58,343 nucleotides of DNA from CAZIUL01 sp964542475 (GTDB lineage: Bacteria; Planctomycetota; B15-G4; CAYZWU01): contig CAZIUL010000026.1 of assembly GCA_964542475.1 (NCBI GenBank), positions 1 to 58,343 of the forward strand, given 5' to 3'. A program made the position numbers and the translations under genes. Below the pieces are notes generated by a model. That model was not told where the DNA came from and ran no database searches. It saw only the letters and a program-made list of their open reading frames with translations. Positions within the stretch are counted from its first letter, which is position 1; the number at the start of each line of letters is the position of its first letter. This document shows positions 1 to 8,412 of this stretch, one piece after another.

Positions 1-1
1 G

Positions 2-106
2 CTCCAGCCCTGCGCCTGCCCCGAGTGCGAGGCCAAGCGGCAGCGTCAAGTAAAACAAACGCGATTTTTCCAACAACAGCAAGTACAGCAAGCGAAAGAA
101 CCATGA
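2..106 (+). CDS. C-terminal fragment of an unidentified protein (cut by window edge)
   Basis: An open frame enters from the left edge and ends at TGA 104-106. The visible 34 residues contain a Cys-rich CACPEC motif followed by a basic, Gln-rich tail. No family is recognisable. A GC-rich hairpin follows directly, as expected at a gene end. Nothing else supports it, so it may be chance. Confidence 0.2.
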   Translation, partial: LQPCACPECEAKRQRQVKQTRFFQQQQVQQAKEP

Positions 107-131
107 CTCCGCCCATCATATCGGGGCGGAG
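107..131. terminator. GC-rich hairpin, possible terminator
   Basis: CTCCGCCC (107-114) pairs perfectly with GGGCGGAG (124-131) around a 9-nt loop. The T-run on either side is weak. It lies just after the stop of the edge fragment and downstream of the leftward FHA gene, so it could end transcription from either direction. Confidence 0.4.
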
Positions 132-187
132 AGACTCGTTTCTACTTGTTTTCAGTGCTCTATATAGGAAAAAATCGGTCTGAGCCC

Positions 188-1606
188 TCATTCCGCCTGG
201 GTACGCCTATCGACACCAGCCATTGCGTCGATCATGGCGTTTATCTCGTCGAGCTTATTCTGCCACGAGGCGCGCCATTGCTTTCCTTCAGGGGCATCGT
301 ATCCCTCGCACAGCCGGAGCATCCGCTCGAGATCCCGGACAGCCCCGAGGTAAGCGACTTCAGTCCCCTTCCCCACCTTCCTATTCACCCCATCTTGCCT
401 GAAGGCCCACTCGATCTGAACGTTCTTCCGGATCACTTCGATCTGATCCTCGATGCGGCCCTTGAAGGTTGTGTCAGGATAATTCTCTAGATATCCCGCC
501 ACAGCCTGGTAGGCGTTTCCGAAATGCTTCAGGTCCAGCTCGGTTAACGATTCGACCTCCACGTCCCTGTATGTCGGCTGCGCATCCAGGTCCACCTCCT
601 TCACGTACTTTTTGCGCAGCTTCACCACCTGGTCCCTTTCCTTGGCATCCTTGAATTTGTCGAGGAAGTAATCTATGCGGCAGATGATCAGCACCCTGAT
701 GTAGCATTTGCGGTCCGGTGCATACTCCAGCTTGATCTTTCGCGCCATTTTCGGCTTGTCGCCCGGCGCGTCGATGTATTTTTGAAGGAACAGCTCGATG
801 TTGTTCGCGAAATACTCCATGGCCATTTTCTTGTTCCGCTGCACATCAAATCCCTCCTGCTGCCTCTGAAGTCTCTTGAGCTCTTTCACGGCCATCTCGC
901 CGTAGTGGTAGTCATCAGCCGGAATATCATCGAGGAGCTGCATAGCCAAATGCGGCTGGTTTGCCGTGATATACTGCTGGGCTTTGAGGTAATGACCGTG
1001 CCATTTTGAAGGCCGTGCCTCTTTGACGATAAAGAATCCCACCATCACAACGATCACGGCAACCCAGAAAGCGATCACAAGCTGCGCCCAGACAGGTATC
1101 TTGCTCCCCTTGCGAAGCTGGCGCCGCACCAGGCGATCCCCTCCCCGCTCTGAAGCAGCGGCGAACTCCTTCTTGATCTTGAGCGGTGCTTTTTCGTCCC
1201 TTAGGGAGCTCCTTCTCGCGCCGGGCCTCGCGCGCCCCTTACGCGACCTCGCTGCTCCTCCCGACGCAGGCTGCTTCACGACCGGCGCATCGGACGAAGC
1301 AGCGGCTGTGTCCGCTGCCTCCGCTCCTTTGAGTGTCATCTTGAACTTGCCCACCTGGATCAAATCGCCGTCCTTAAGGTCCGCCTGCTTCTCCACCCTG
1401 GCACCGTTCAGCAGCGTTCCCGTCGCGGATCCGAGATCGAGAAGGCGATACCCGCTTTCTGCTTTTATAATCTGGCAATGCTGATCCGCCACATCAGGAT
1501 TGTTCAAACGAATCTGGTTCCCCTGGGATTTCCCAATAAAAAAGAAATCCTCCTTTATCTCGAACCGCTTCTGCTTGTCTCCCACTGCAATGATCAGGTA
1601 AGCCAT
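188..1606 (-). CDS. FHA-domain membrane protein with TPR-like C-terminal region
   Basis: This 472-residue protein begins with a forkhead-associated domain (about residues 1-92; GKSQGN near the phosphopeptide-binding loop and a later DQHC at the usual S-x-x-H place). FHA domains bind phosphothreonine peptides. A Ser/Ala/Arg/Lys-rich linker follows, then one hydrophobic helix around residues 172-195, then a helical segment (KAQQYITANQPHLAMQLLDD) of TPR type. The likely topology is FHA in the cytoplasm and the helical part outside. The start has a good AAGGAAG ribosome site. It lies downstream of a sigma-54 activator and a helicase on the same strand, separated from them by a hairpin. It probably reads a phosphorylation signal, but the partner kinase is not adjacent. 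Confidence 0.85.
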   Translation of the reverse strand: MAYLIIAVGDKQKRFEIKEDFFFIGKSQGNQIRLNNPDVADQHCQIIKAESGYRLLDLGSATGTLLNGARVEKQADLKDGDLIQVGKFKMTLKGAEAADTAAASSDAPVVKQPASGGAARSRKGRARPGARRSSLRDEKAPLKIKKEFAAASERGGDRLVRRQLRKGSKIPVWAQLVIAFWVAVIVVMVGFFIVKEARPSKWHGHYLKAQQYITANQPHLAMQLLDDIPADDYHYGEMAVKELKRLQRQQEGFDVQRNKKMAMEYFANNIELFLQKYIDAPGDKPKMARKIKLEYAPDRKCYIRVLIICRIDYFLDKFKDAKERDQVVKLRKKYVKEVDLDAQPTYRDVEVESLTELDLKHFGNAYQAVAGYLENYPDTTFKGRIEDQIEVIRKNVQIEWAFRQDGVNRKVGKGTEVAYLGAVRDLERMLRLCEGYDAPEGKQWRASWQNKLDEINAMIDAMAGVDRRTQAE

Positions 1607-1712
1607 GTTGTTTCTTCCTTATCATCCCTGCCGGAAAACATCCCTGAACCAACAGAAACGTTCAGCCACAGGAAACCATGTTAAAAACGCGTAACCTTGA
1701 ACCTCCACCCTG

Positions 1713-1767
1713 GGAGCCCGTTGAAAAAGTCAGATCGGCTACGGCCGGCACTTTTTCAACGGGCTCC
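1713..1767. repeat. Palindromic repeat/terminator (GAGCCCGTTGAAAAAGT arms)
   Basis: An 18-nt arm (1713-1730) is perfectly complementary to 1750-1767 across a 19-nt loop. The arm ends in an A-run on one side and a T-run on the other, so it can act as a terminator in both directions. Its right edge meets the TAG stop (1767-1769) of the sigma-54 activator gene. The arm sequence looks like a dispersed intergenic repeat, but only one copy lies in this window. Confidence 0.7.
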
Positions 1768-2714
1768 TAGTCTTTCACATCATCACTGAGGTCGTCAAGG
1801 CCGATTATTTTCCCTTCGGCCTTCAATGCCAGGCAGCGCCTCATTTCGTTCTCGAGCTCTCTGATGTTGCCGGGCCAGCGGTATCTTGTAAAAGCATCCA
1901 TTGCCTCGGCCGTTACGGACATGCCGTTTCTTTCCAGCTCGCCGCTTACCTTCTTCATAAAAAACTCGACCAGCTCCGGGATATCCTCTTTCCGGTCCCT
2001 CAACGGTGGCAGCGAGATGGTTATGGTGTTCAGCCTGAAATACAGGTCTTCCCGGAAACCTCTCTTTCTGACCATCTCCTGGAGGTTCTTGTTGGAAGCG
2101 GTAACGAGCCTGACATCCACGTAAACAATCGAGTTCGCGCCGACCGGTCTTGTCTCGCCGTCCTGGAGCACGCGCAAAAGCTTCTTCTGCATGCCCAGGC
2201 TCATATCGCCGATTTCATCGAGAAACAGCGTTCCCTTGTCAGCCGCCTCGAATAGCCCCTTCTTGTTCTTCTCAGCCCCGGTGAAGGCGCCCCGCCTGTA
2301 ACCGAAAAGCTCGCTTTCGAGCAGAGTCTCCGGTATTGCCGAGCAGTTCTCGGCAACGAACCGCTTGTCGGCCCTGGGGCTGTTTTTGTGTATCGCGTGT
2401 GCAACAAGCTCCTTGCCTGTTCCGGACTCGCCCTGAATAAGCACGGGCACGGACGATGGAGCGACCCTGTCCAGGAGCGCAAACACATTGAGCATCAGCT
2501 TGGAGCTTCCTATGATCTCGCTGTACCTGTCACGGTCGAGCCCAACGAGGGAAACCTGATTCGCGAGCGACCCTTTCCGTTCCTTTTTTCTTATCCTCGC
2601 GGCTTCGCCGAAAAAGAGATCCTCTGCCTGCTTCAGCGCCTCCAGGCCGCCGGTGTCAAAGGCGGAACGCGCGATCTCGCGGATTTTGTCTTCGAGCTTT
2701 CCCTCGTCAGCCAT
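1767..2714 (-). CDS. Sigma-54 interacting transcriptional activator without HTH domain
   Basis: A 315-residue AAA+ activator of sigma-54 RNA polymerase. The N-terminal ~60 residues are helical and unlike a receiver or PAS domain. The central ATPase domain has Walker A GESGTGKE, the sigma-54 contact loop GAFTGA, Walker B LFLDEIGD and the arginine-rich sensor RWPGNIRELEN. The family usually ends in a Fis-type helix-turn-helix for enhancer binding; here the protein stops just after the AAA+ lid at LSDDVKD, and its stop codon touches a palindromic repeat. Either it works without DNA binding, as some activators do, or it was truncated. It starts one base after the helicase stop, so the two genes are probably co-transcribed. 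Confidence 0.9.
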   Translation of the reverse strand: MADEGKLEDKIREIARSAFDTGGLEALKQAEDLFFGEAARIRKKERKGSLANQVSLVGLDRDRYSEIIGSSKLMLNVFALLDRVAPSSVPVLIQGESGTGKELVAHAIHKNSPRADKRFVAENCSAIPETLLESELFGYRRGAFTGAEKNKKGLFEAADKGTLFLDEIGDMSLGMQKKLLRVLQDGETRPVGANSIVYVDVRLVTASNKNLQEMVRKRGFREDLYFRLNTITISLPPLRDRKEDIPELVEFFMKKVSGELERNGMSVTAEAMDAFTRYRWPGNIRELENEMRRCLALKAEGKIIGLDDLSDDVKD

Positions 2715-2715
2715 C

Positions 2716-4929
2716 CTACAATACCTTTTTCAATCGAGCGTACCTCACGATCAGAAGCTTGATTCCCTCCTTTGGGAACCGCACCCTGACCTTGGCCGTG
2801 TTTCCCGAACCCATCGCCTGTAAAACAGTCCCGTGCCCGAAATAAGGGTGCAGCACAGAATCACCCCTGGAGAATTCAGGCGCCTCATCAGCATCATATT
2901 CAAGAAACGAGCCGGTCAAGCCGGCGGCAGAGCCGTCGCTCGGATCAAGAGTTGCGCCTGCCCCGATACCGGATGCCCCTGTCATCGTCCTCGACCCGAG
3001 GCCGAAATCAAGGCTGCTTTCGAGAAGTGATGACGGCAGCTCATCGAGAAAACGCGAGCCCTTGGAGGCCATGACGCTTCCATAGCGCTGCCTGACCGCG
3101 GACTTGGAGATGTAGAGCTTTTGTCGGGCGCGGGTTATCCCTACATAAAAAAGCCTGCGTTCTTCCTCCAAGGCATCCTCGGTGCCGTCGTTCAAGGAAA
3201 ACTGGTGTGGCAGCACGCCGTCTTCAAGGCCAACCATAAACACAGTGTTGAACTCGAGCCCCTTTGCCGTGTGAAGCGTCATGAAAACGACCTTCTCGCT
3301 GTTCTCATCCCAGTCATCGATGCCCTGTATGAGCGCGGCCTCCTCTAAAAACCCCGCGAGAGAGCCATCCGTATGAAGGCGATCGTATTCCGCGACCGCG
3401 GCGATCAGCTCGTCCACGTTCTCGAGGCGGCTGGATGCTTCCTTTTTTTCGAGTGCCTTCAGGTAGCCGAAATACCCGGCTTTGTCGATGATTTCCCTCA
3501 GCATCTCTTCCACCGGAAAACGGGGAAAAGCGAGAAGCCCATCGATCAGTTCGAGAAAACCCGAAAGGGCATTTACCTGGCGGGCGGGAAGCAGTGAATG
3601 GCTGCAGATCTCACGCACCGCATCGACGAGTCCACAGCCCTGTTCCCTTGCTATCTTCTTGACCTTCTCTACCGTACGGAGACCGATGGAGCGAGCAGGC
3701 GTGTTTACGATTCTCAAAAAAGAAACGCCGTCCCTCTGGTTGTTGATGAGTTTCAGGTAGGCCATGAGATCCTTGACCTCCTGCCGCTCGTAAAACGCCA
3801 CGCTGCCTATGAGCACATACGGGATGTTGCTCAGCGCAAACGCCCTTTCTAGCGCCCTTGACAAGGCGTTTATCCGGTAAAAAACCGCCATCCCATCGTA
3901 AGAACGGCCGGCCATGTGAAGCTGAGCCACGGTCCGGGCCACGAACTCGGCTTCGCCCGCATCGCTCGGGGCGGAGCACAGGGTAATCCTGTCGCCGTCC
4001 CCGGCATCTGTCCAGAGCTCCCGCTCCTTTCGGAAGCAGTTGTTTCTTATCACGGCTGACGCGGCCTTGAGGATGTTACCGGTGGAGCGGTAGTTCTGCT
4101 CGAGCCTGACAACCTTGGTGCCTGCAAAATCGTTCTCGAACTCGAGAATGTTCCGGATCCGGGCCCCGCGCCAGGAGTAGATCGACTGGTCAGGATCGCC
4201 TGTGGCGCAGATGTTCATCCGGTTGCCGGCAAGCATTCTGGCGATTTCGTACTGCACCCGGTTCGTGTCCTGGTATTCATCGATCAGGAGGAAACGAAAG
4301 CGCTCCCTGTAACGATCGAGCACATCATCCCTTTCGCTGAAAAGCGTTTTTGTCTCCAGAAGAAGGTCATCGAAGTCTAGAGCATGGCTTTCCTTCAGGC
4401 GCTTTATGTAAAGCTCATAGACCGAGGAGATACTGCGGCTGAAATGGTCCGTGATATCCTTGGCGCCCTCCGGGGGGATCCCCTCGTTTTTCATACGCAG
4501 GATTTTTTCCAGGACAACACTGGGGCGGTAGTGAACCGGATCCAGGTTCACCTCCTTCAATAGCTCCTTGACCAGCCTCTGCTGCTCTCCCCCATCGTAA
4601 ATGGTGAAGTTTTCCGGTACCCCTATCTCCCTCCCGTCCATCCTCAGGATCCTGGCTCCAAACGAATGGAAGGTTGAAAGAAGCGCTCCGCCTACCTGGA
4701 CTAGCCTGTGAACACGCTCCCTCATCTCCTGGGCGGCTTTGTTGGTGAACGTCATCGCGAGAATGCTGTACGGAGGGATGCCGCTACGGACGAGCTGGGC
4801 TATGCGCCTCGTGATTACCCTGGTTTTTCCGCTTCCAGCGCCCGCAACGACCAGAAGAGGTCCTTCTTTGTGAAGCACGGCGGCGCGTTGCGGCTCGTTG
4901 AGGTCTGTCAGTATGGGATCGGCGTTGAT
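2716..4929 (-). CDS. pcrA: ATP-dependent DNA helicase, UvrD/PcrA type (Rep family)
   Basis: Superfamily 1A 3'-5' helicase acting in nucleotide excision repair and replication-fork processing. Visible motifs: Walker A AGAGSGKT, LLIDEYQDTN (motif II), GDPDQSIYSWRGA (motif III), EQNYRST (motif IV), TLHTAKGLEF (motif V) and VGITRARQ (motif VI). The family's Q-motif (LNEPQRAAVLH) is encoded upstream of the first ATG/GTG/TTG codon (GTG at 4876-4878), and the frame is open back to an in-frame TGA at 4957-4959. The only initiator candidates that keep the Q-motif are non-standard: ATC at 4927-4929, preceded by GGAG at 8 nt spacing, or a downstream ATA or CTG. I chose ATC, giving 737 residues, the usual PcrA length. 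The gene couples tightly to the sigma-54 activator downstream. Confidence 0.93.
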   Translation of the reverse strand: MNADPILTDLNEPQRAAVLHKEGPLLVVAGAGSGKTRVITRRIAQLVRSGIPPYSILAMTFTNKAAQEMRERVHRLVQVGGALLSTFHSFGARILRMDGREIGVPENFTIYDGGEQQRLVKELLKEVNLDPVHYRPSVVLEKILRMKNEGIPPEGAKDITDHFSRSISSVYELYIKRLKESHALDFDDLLLETKTLFSERDDVLDRYRERFRFLLIDEYQDTNRVQYEIARMLAGNRMNICATGDPDQSIYSWRGARIRNILEFENDFAGTKVVRLEQNYRSTGNILKAASAVIRNNCFRKERELWTDAGDGDRITLCSAPSDAGEAEFVARTVAQLHMAGRSYDGMAVFYRINALSRALERAFALSNIPYVLIGSVAFYERQEVKDLMAYLKLINNQRDGVSFLRIVNTPARSIGLRTVEKVKKIAREQGCGLVDAVREICSHSLLPARQVNALSGFLELIDGLLAFPRFPVEEMLREIIDKAGYFGYLKALEKKEASSRLENVDELIAAVAEYDRLHTDGSLAGFLEEAALIQGIDDWDENSEKVVFMTLHTAKGLEFNTVFMVGLEDGVLPHQFSLNDGTEDALEEERRLFYVGITRARQKLYISKSAVRQRYGSVMASKGSRFLDELPSSLLESSLDFGLGSRTMTGASGIGAGATLDPSDGSAAGLTGSFLEYDADEAPEFSRGDSVLHPYFGHGTVLQAMGSGNTAKVRVRFPKEGIKLLIVRYARLKKVL

Positions 4930-5122
4930 GGAAAAGGCTCCGCTAAATGGGATTGGTCAGGTCCTGCCAAAGTGCTATAATCACCTCTATGCTTTGTAAA
5001 AAGGATTGTAACAAAAGGGCGCGGCCATAACAATCCTGGCTGAAATTGCAAAGGAAAGAAACGTGGAACGGTTGGCGGTCCCGGAGCTAAATGTCTTTTT
5101 ATGACAAGGGCTTTTACAATCA

Positions 5123-5545
5123 ATGATCATTGGAACCGGAACGGACATCGTAGAGATAAAACGGATCGAGGAGCTGCTCGAACGCCGACCGTTTCCGAGA
5201 AAAATCTTCACCCGGTCCGAGATTGTTTCGCCGGAAGAGGAGGGGCTCGGTCACAAGCGCAAGGTACAGCGCCTGGCAGGGCTGTTTGCAGCAAAGGAAG
5301 CGGTGATGAAAGCGCTGGGGACGGGCTGGGGCAAGGGAGCGGCATGGACCGAGATTGCTATCTCCCATACTCCTGAAGGCGCGCCCGAGCCCGAGCTTTC
5401 AGGAAAAACATCGGATATCGCTGACTCGATCGGGGTCGAGAATGTGCATATATCCATTTCACACACCGACTCGCTGGCCATTGCTTTCGCTATCCTCGAA
5501 GGGAAGGCAGAGGAAGATAAGAGAACCACGGATGAACACGGATAG
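5123..5545 (+). CDS. acpS: Holo-[acyl-carrier-protein] synthase
   Basis: Transfers 4'-phosphopantetheine from CoA to the serine of acyl carrier protein, using Mg2+, in the cytoplasm. The AcpS signatures are clear: N-terminal GTDIVEIKRIEELL with the metal-binding Asp, and FAAKEAVMKALGTG with the catalytic Glu and Lys. The core ends near residue 126 (SLAIAFAILEG); the remaining residues, ending KRTTDEHG, come from a dispersed repeat sequence (AGAACCACGGATGAACACGG) that runs through the stop codon. The extra tail is therefore probably a late addition. It is transcribed away from the helicase and ends before a bidirectional terminator. Confidence 0.93.
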   Translation: MIIGTGTDIVEIKRIEELLERRPFPRKIFTRSEIVSPEEEGLGHKRKVQRLAGLFAAKEAVMKALGTGWGKGAAWTEIAISHTPEGAPEPELSGKTSDIADSIGVENVHISISHTDSLAIAFAILEGKAEEDKRTTDEHG

Positions 5546-5668
5546 ATCAAGAGGCGGCAAGGGATTGCCACCGCCCAGAAGATAGGATATCCCCCGGTTC
5601 GACAATGGAGGGCGCCGCTCTGTCGGCGCCGCAAGAGAAGAGGCGGCAACAGAGTGCCGCCCTCCATA
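5518..5668. repeat. Dispersed intergenic repeats after acpS
   Basis: Two repeat types lie end to end. The first, AGAGAACCACGGATGAACAC, recurs in similar form at about 26433-26457. The second has the segments AAGAGGCGGCAAG and ATGGAGGGCGCCGCTC followed by GTCGGCGCCG, and recurs at about 50248-50318. The first overlaps the end of acpS. They look like genome-wide interspersed repeats with no coding content. Confidence 0.6.
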
Positions 5669-5674
5669 AATGAA

Positions 5675-5702
5675 AAGACCCCGGTTGCTGAACCGGGGTC
5701 TT
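5675..5702. terminator. Bidirectional intrinsic terminator between convergent genes
   Basis: AAGACCCCGGTT (5675-5686) pairs perfectly with AACCGGGGTCTT (5691-5702) around a GCTG loop. It lies between acpS (+) and the convergent secreted-protein gene (-), and serves both. Confidence 0.85.
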
Positions 5703-5726
5703 GATAGATGTATCTGTTATGCGGGC

Positions 5727-6566
5727 CTACAACTCGCCGTCCGCGCCGTTCTTCACGAAAGGGACTTCATCAATGACCAGTGTGCTGATCTCGATCTCCT
5801 CGCAAGATGAAGAACCGCCGCCCCCCTGCTGATGGCTCTGACCATGGGTCTGGTGCTTGATCACCATGGAGGTCTTTGTGGTGACATTGCCATGTTCATC
5901 GAACTCTACCTGAAGAAGGCCTAGCTCGCTCAAGGCCGACCCGTTACCAAAGGCCTTCACGATCAGCCTGGAAAGATCAAGGTTGCAGTTATGGATCAGG
6001 CGGATTGGAACAGCGTGGCAGGCACCCTTGGCAGCCCACTCTTCAAGATCCTCTCCTGTCAAGCCCGCGAGCCCTTCAGTCCATATATAGATCACGGCAA
6101 TCTTGGTGCTCATATCTTTGCGAAGCGTCAGGTTTGCTTTGCCGTTCCGAAAAGCCGCAAGGCTCATCCGGGCCGTGAAGTTGCCCTGTACAAGGACATC
6201 ATTCCAGGTCACACCAAGTGTCGTACTTCCGAAGTAAAGGCTATCGATCATTGCTGTAAGCGGATCGTCGCATCCGTACACCTGTATACCGGTTTCTTTA
6301 TTCTCATAAACCGCGGTTCCTTCAGGGCTGCTGATCTCGAATCCTGAAGTCAGGCCTGCTTCGACAAAGCCCGGATCAACACAAACAGTAAAACCACCCC
6401 CGCCTCCGGACGTGTTGCTGGAACCGCCGCCGGAAGAACCGCTTCCCCCTGGCGTATAAATATCGGGTATGTCGCCATCGTCCTGAGCGACAGCTTCACC
6501 CAAACCGACAAAAAAGACGAACAGCAGAACCACGGCAGCTCCGCTCCATCTCAATTGCGCGCTCAT
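5727..6566 (-). CDS. Secreted glycine-rich protein of unknown function
   Basis: 279 residues with a clear Sec signal peptide (hydrophobic AVVLLFVFFVGLGEAVAQ, cleavage likely after AVA near residue 27). A Gly/Ser-rich low-complexity linker follows (about residues 38-60), then a folded domain of about 180 residues with several cysteines that could pair outside the cytoplasm, and a second Gly/Ser patch near the C-terminus. I recognise no family. It starts 11 nt after an anti-sigma gene, in the same operon as the sigma factor, so it is probably the exported product or signal partner of that regulatory pair. Confidence 0.75.
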   Translation of the reverse strand: MSAQLRWSGAAVVLLFVFFVGLGEAVAQDDGDIPDIYTPGGSGSSGGGSSNTSGGGGGFTVCVDPGFVEAGLTSGFEISSPEGTAVYENKETGIQVYGCDDPLTAMIDSLYFGSTTLGVTWNDVLVQGNFTARMSLAAFRNGKANLTLRKDMSTKIAVIYIWTEGLAGLTGEDLEEWAAKGACHAVPIRLIHNCNLDLSRLIVKAFGNGSALSELGLLQVEFDEHGNVTTKTSMVIKHQTHGQSHQQGGGGSSSCEEIEISTLVIDEVPFVKNGADGEL

Positions 6567-6577
6567 CTCAGATCTCC

Positions 6578-7630
6578 TTAACCTTGAGCCTGTGACGCGA
6601 AAATAGCAGGTATTTTCTCCCGCAGGCTTCTTCGAAAAGCCGGCTGGGATTTAATGACGCTCTGAAAACTGTTCATGTCCCACAGCGTCTTTCGTATCTC
6701 GTCTATGCGCTCGGGATAACCCTTTACGGTCGTATCGAAAGCTGAAATTGACCGTTTGTATTTCCCGAGTTTGGCATAGGTTATCGCCTGAAAAATAAAG
6801 CACCTGAAAAAACGGGGATGCTTCTCGATCACTCTGCTTTTTGCGACTTCCCTGAAACACGCTAGAGCTTCCTCGTAACGGCACTCGATGTTGAAGGTGA
6901 TTCCGAGGTTCATCAGCGCTTCGGTACGGTTTTCTTCGGAAAGGCCTGTCATGGTCAAAACCTTCCTGAATTGATCCCGTGCCTGGTTATACTTCCTGAC
7001 TCCTGCGAAGTAATAGCAGCCAAGAAAGAGGCGGGGCTCCGCGCAGCTTGGGTCGATTGCGAGGCTCTCCTCCATGAAGCGCCTGCCCATCTCGAGATGA
7101 GCGTCCGTTTGAACCCTGACTGACTTGTAAAACGTCCTCGCGCGCTGGATCTGCTTGTTCTGCTGCCGCGATGTTTTGCAGAGGCTGCTCACCTCGCGGA
7201 AAAGGTGTCCGGCCTTCTGCTTGGCCCGCCCCAAGGGCATGGGCTTTGATTTCATGATATGGCGCACCCGTCCGGATGAATGCCGGGCTCCTGGGAGGGA
7301 TTTCGTGGAAAAGCCCTTGCTCAGATAACTCTTTCCTATCTGGTAAAACAGCCTTGCTATGTTCTGTATCTTTTCTTCCAGGAGCTCAGAGGTAATGTTC
7401 TGGAACATCCGCGAAGGATCGATCGAGTTCATGACGGCTTCAGGATCGAAACAGTCCTTGTGCCAGCGTGCGTACGTCTTCATCTGTTCGATCAGCTCCT
7501 GGCAGTGCGGGCATGCATCCAGGTGCTTGACCAATCGATCCGCATGGATGTCCCTGAGCTCGCCATCCACAAAGGCGCTCAGGTCCTTTTCCAGCTCGCT
7601 GCACACAGGAGAGCTTTTTTCATTGATCAT
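6578..7630 (-). CDS. Putative anti-sigma factor: zinc-finger N-terminus plus TPR repeats
   Basis: 350 residues. The N-terminus carries the zinc anti-sigma (ZAS/zf-HC2) motif H36-x3-C40-x2-C43 in HLDACPHC, preceded by LSAFVDGEL as in that family. About residues 170-320 form TPR-type helical pairs (AEPRLFLGCYYFAG, TEALMNLGITFNIECRYEEA). Most ZAS proteins have a membrane helix after the zinc finger; none is visible here, so this looks like a soluble sensor. Its ATG overlaps the stop of the upstream sigma gene by 4 nt, the usual translational coupling for a sigma/anti-sigma pair. It presumably holds that sigma factor inactive. Confidence 0.8.
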   Translation of the reverse strand: MINEKSSPVCSELEKDLSAFVDGELRDIHADRLVKHLDACPHCQELIEQMKTYARWHKDCFDPEAVMNSIDPSRMFQNITSELLEEKIQNIARLFYQIGKSYLSKGFSTKSLPGARHSSGRVRHIMKSKPMPLGRAKQKAGHLFREVSSLCKTSRQQNKQIQRARTFYKSVRVQTDAHLEMGRRFMEESLAIDPSCAEPRLFLGCYYFAGVRKYNQARDQFRKVLTMTGLSEENRTEALMNLGITFNIECRYEEALACFREVAKSRVIEKHPRFFRCFIFQAITYAKLGKYKRSISAFDTTVKGYPERIDEIRKTLWDMNSFQSVIKSQPAFRRSLREKIPAIFASQAQG

Positions 7631-8412
7631 TGCTCATCCGCTCCCAGTATCTCATTCATTCGCTTCACGATCTTTTTGCGGGCACGGCAAACCACCATTT
7701 TGAAGTTTTCAAGCTTGATGCCCAAAATCGAGGAAGCTTCACGATATCGTTTACCCTCTACCTCAACCAGATGTAACGCTAATCTCTCCCGCTCCGCCAA
7801 AAAATTATTGACCACATTCAGGTAAAGAACCAGATAAAGCAAATACAGCCGCTTGAAGTTCCCTATGCTTTCTTTGTTTACCAGGTTGTTGAGCGGCCTG
7901 TCCTTTTTCTTGTCCTCAATTATCTCGATCACGGAATCAGAGCTGCTTTCATGCGTGTTTCGCATCTTCAGGTGCTTCAGGATCGTGTTGCGGATAATGG
8001 TATAGGACCAGTTTCTGAAGGCGTATTTTTTCTCGTCCCGGAACTTGTGGGGATACCTGTAGATCGAGAGGAACACATCCTGCAGTATGTCGCGCGTATC
8101 GAGGAGGTGGCAGTAGTACTTGAGCTTGTTGAAGATGATAAGCGTAAACTGTTTATAACTAAGCTCATAGAGAAATGAATAAGCCTCCACCAAGGCATGA
8201 TCTCTGAAAATCGCCATCAGGCGGTTTTGTATCTCATCCGGTGCGGGTCCGCTTGTTTCGAACTCCTCGATTAATGCTTCGAGCTTGTGATCTCCACAAA
8301 GCGCATAGATATGGTTCAGCTTCGAAAGGATAACTTCCTTGCTATGTATGGCATTCCGGGAATATGGTGTTCCCTTGGCAGGAGTCGGAGAGCTTGAAGC
8401 TAATGGTTCCAC
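7627..8412 (-). CDS. Extracytoplasmic-function-like RNA polymerase sigma factor
   Basis: 261 residues, longer than a usual ECF sigma because of about 90 extra N-terminal residues. Region 2 is visible as LLDTRDILQDVFLSIYRYP followed by the region 2.4-like YAFRNWSYTIIRNTI. Region 4 is visible as LAERERLALHLVEVEG and REASSILGI, followed by a basic helix. A KK/DE-rich linker separates them. It is the first gene of the operon sigma, anti-sigma, secreted protein. The AT-rich upstream region is likely to hold an autoregulated promoter. Confidence 0.82.
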   Translation of the reverse strand: MEPLASSSPTPAKGTPYSRNAIHSKEVILSKLNHIYALCGDHKLEALIEEFETSGPAPDEIQNRLMAIFRDHALVEAYSFLYELSYKQFTLIIFNKLKYYCHLLDTRDILQDVFLSIYRYPHKFRDEKKYAFRNWSYTIIRNTILKHLKMRNTHESSSDSVIEIIEDKKKDRPLNNLVNKESIGNFKRLYLLYLVLYLNVVNNFLAERERLALHLVEVEGKRYREASSILGIKLENFKMVVCRARKKIVKRMNEILGADEQ

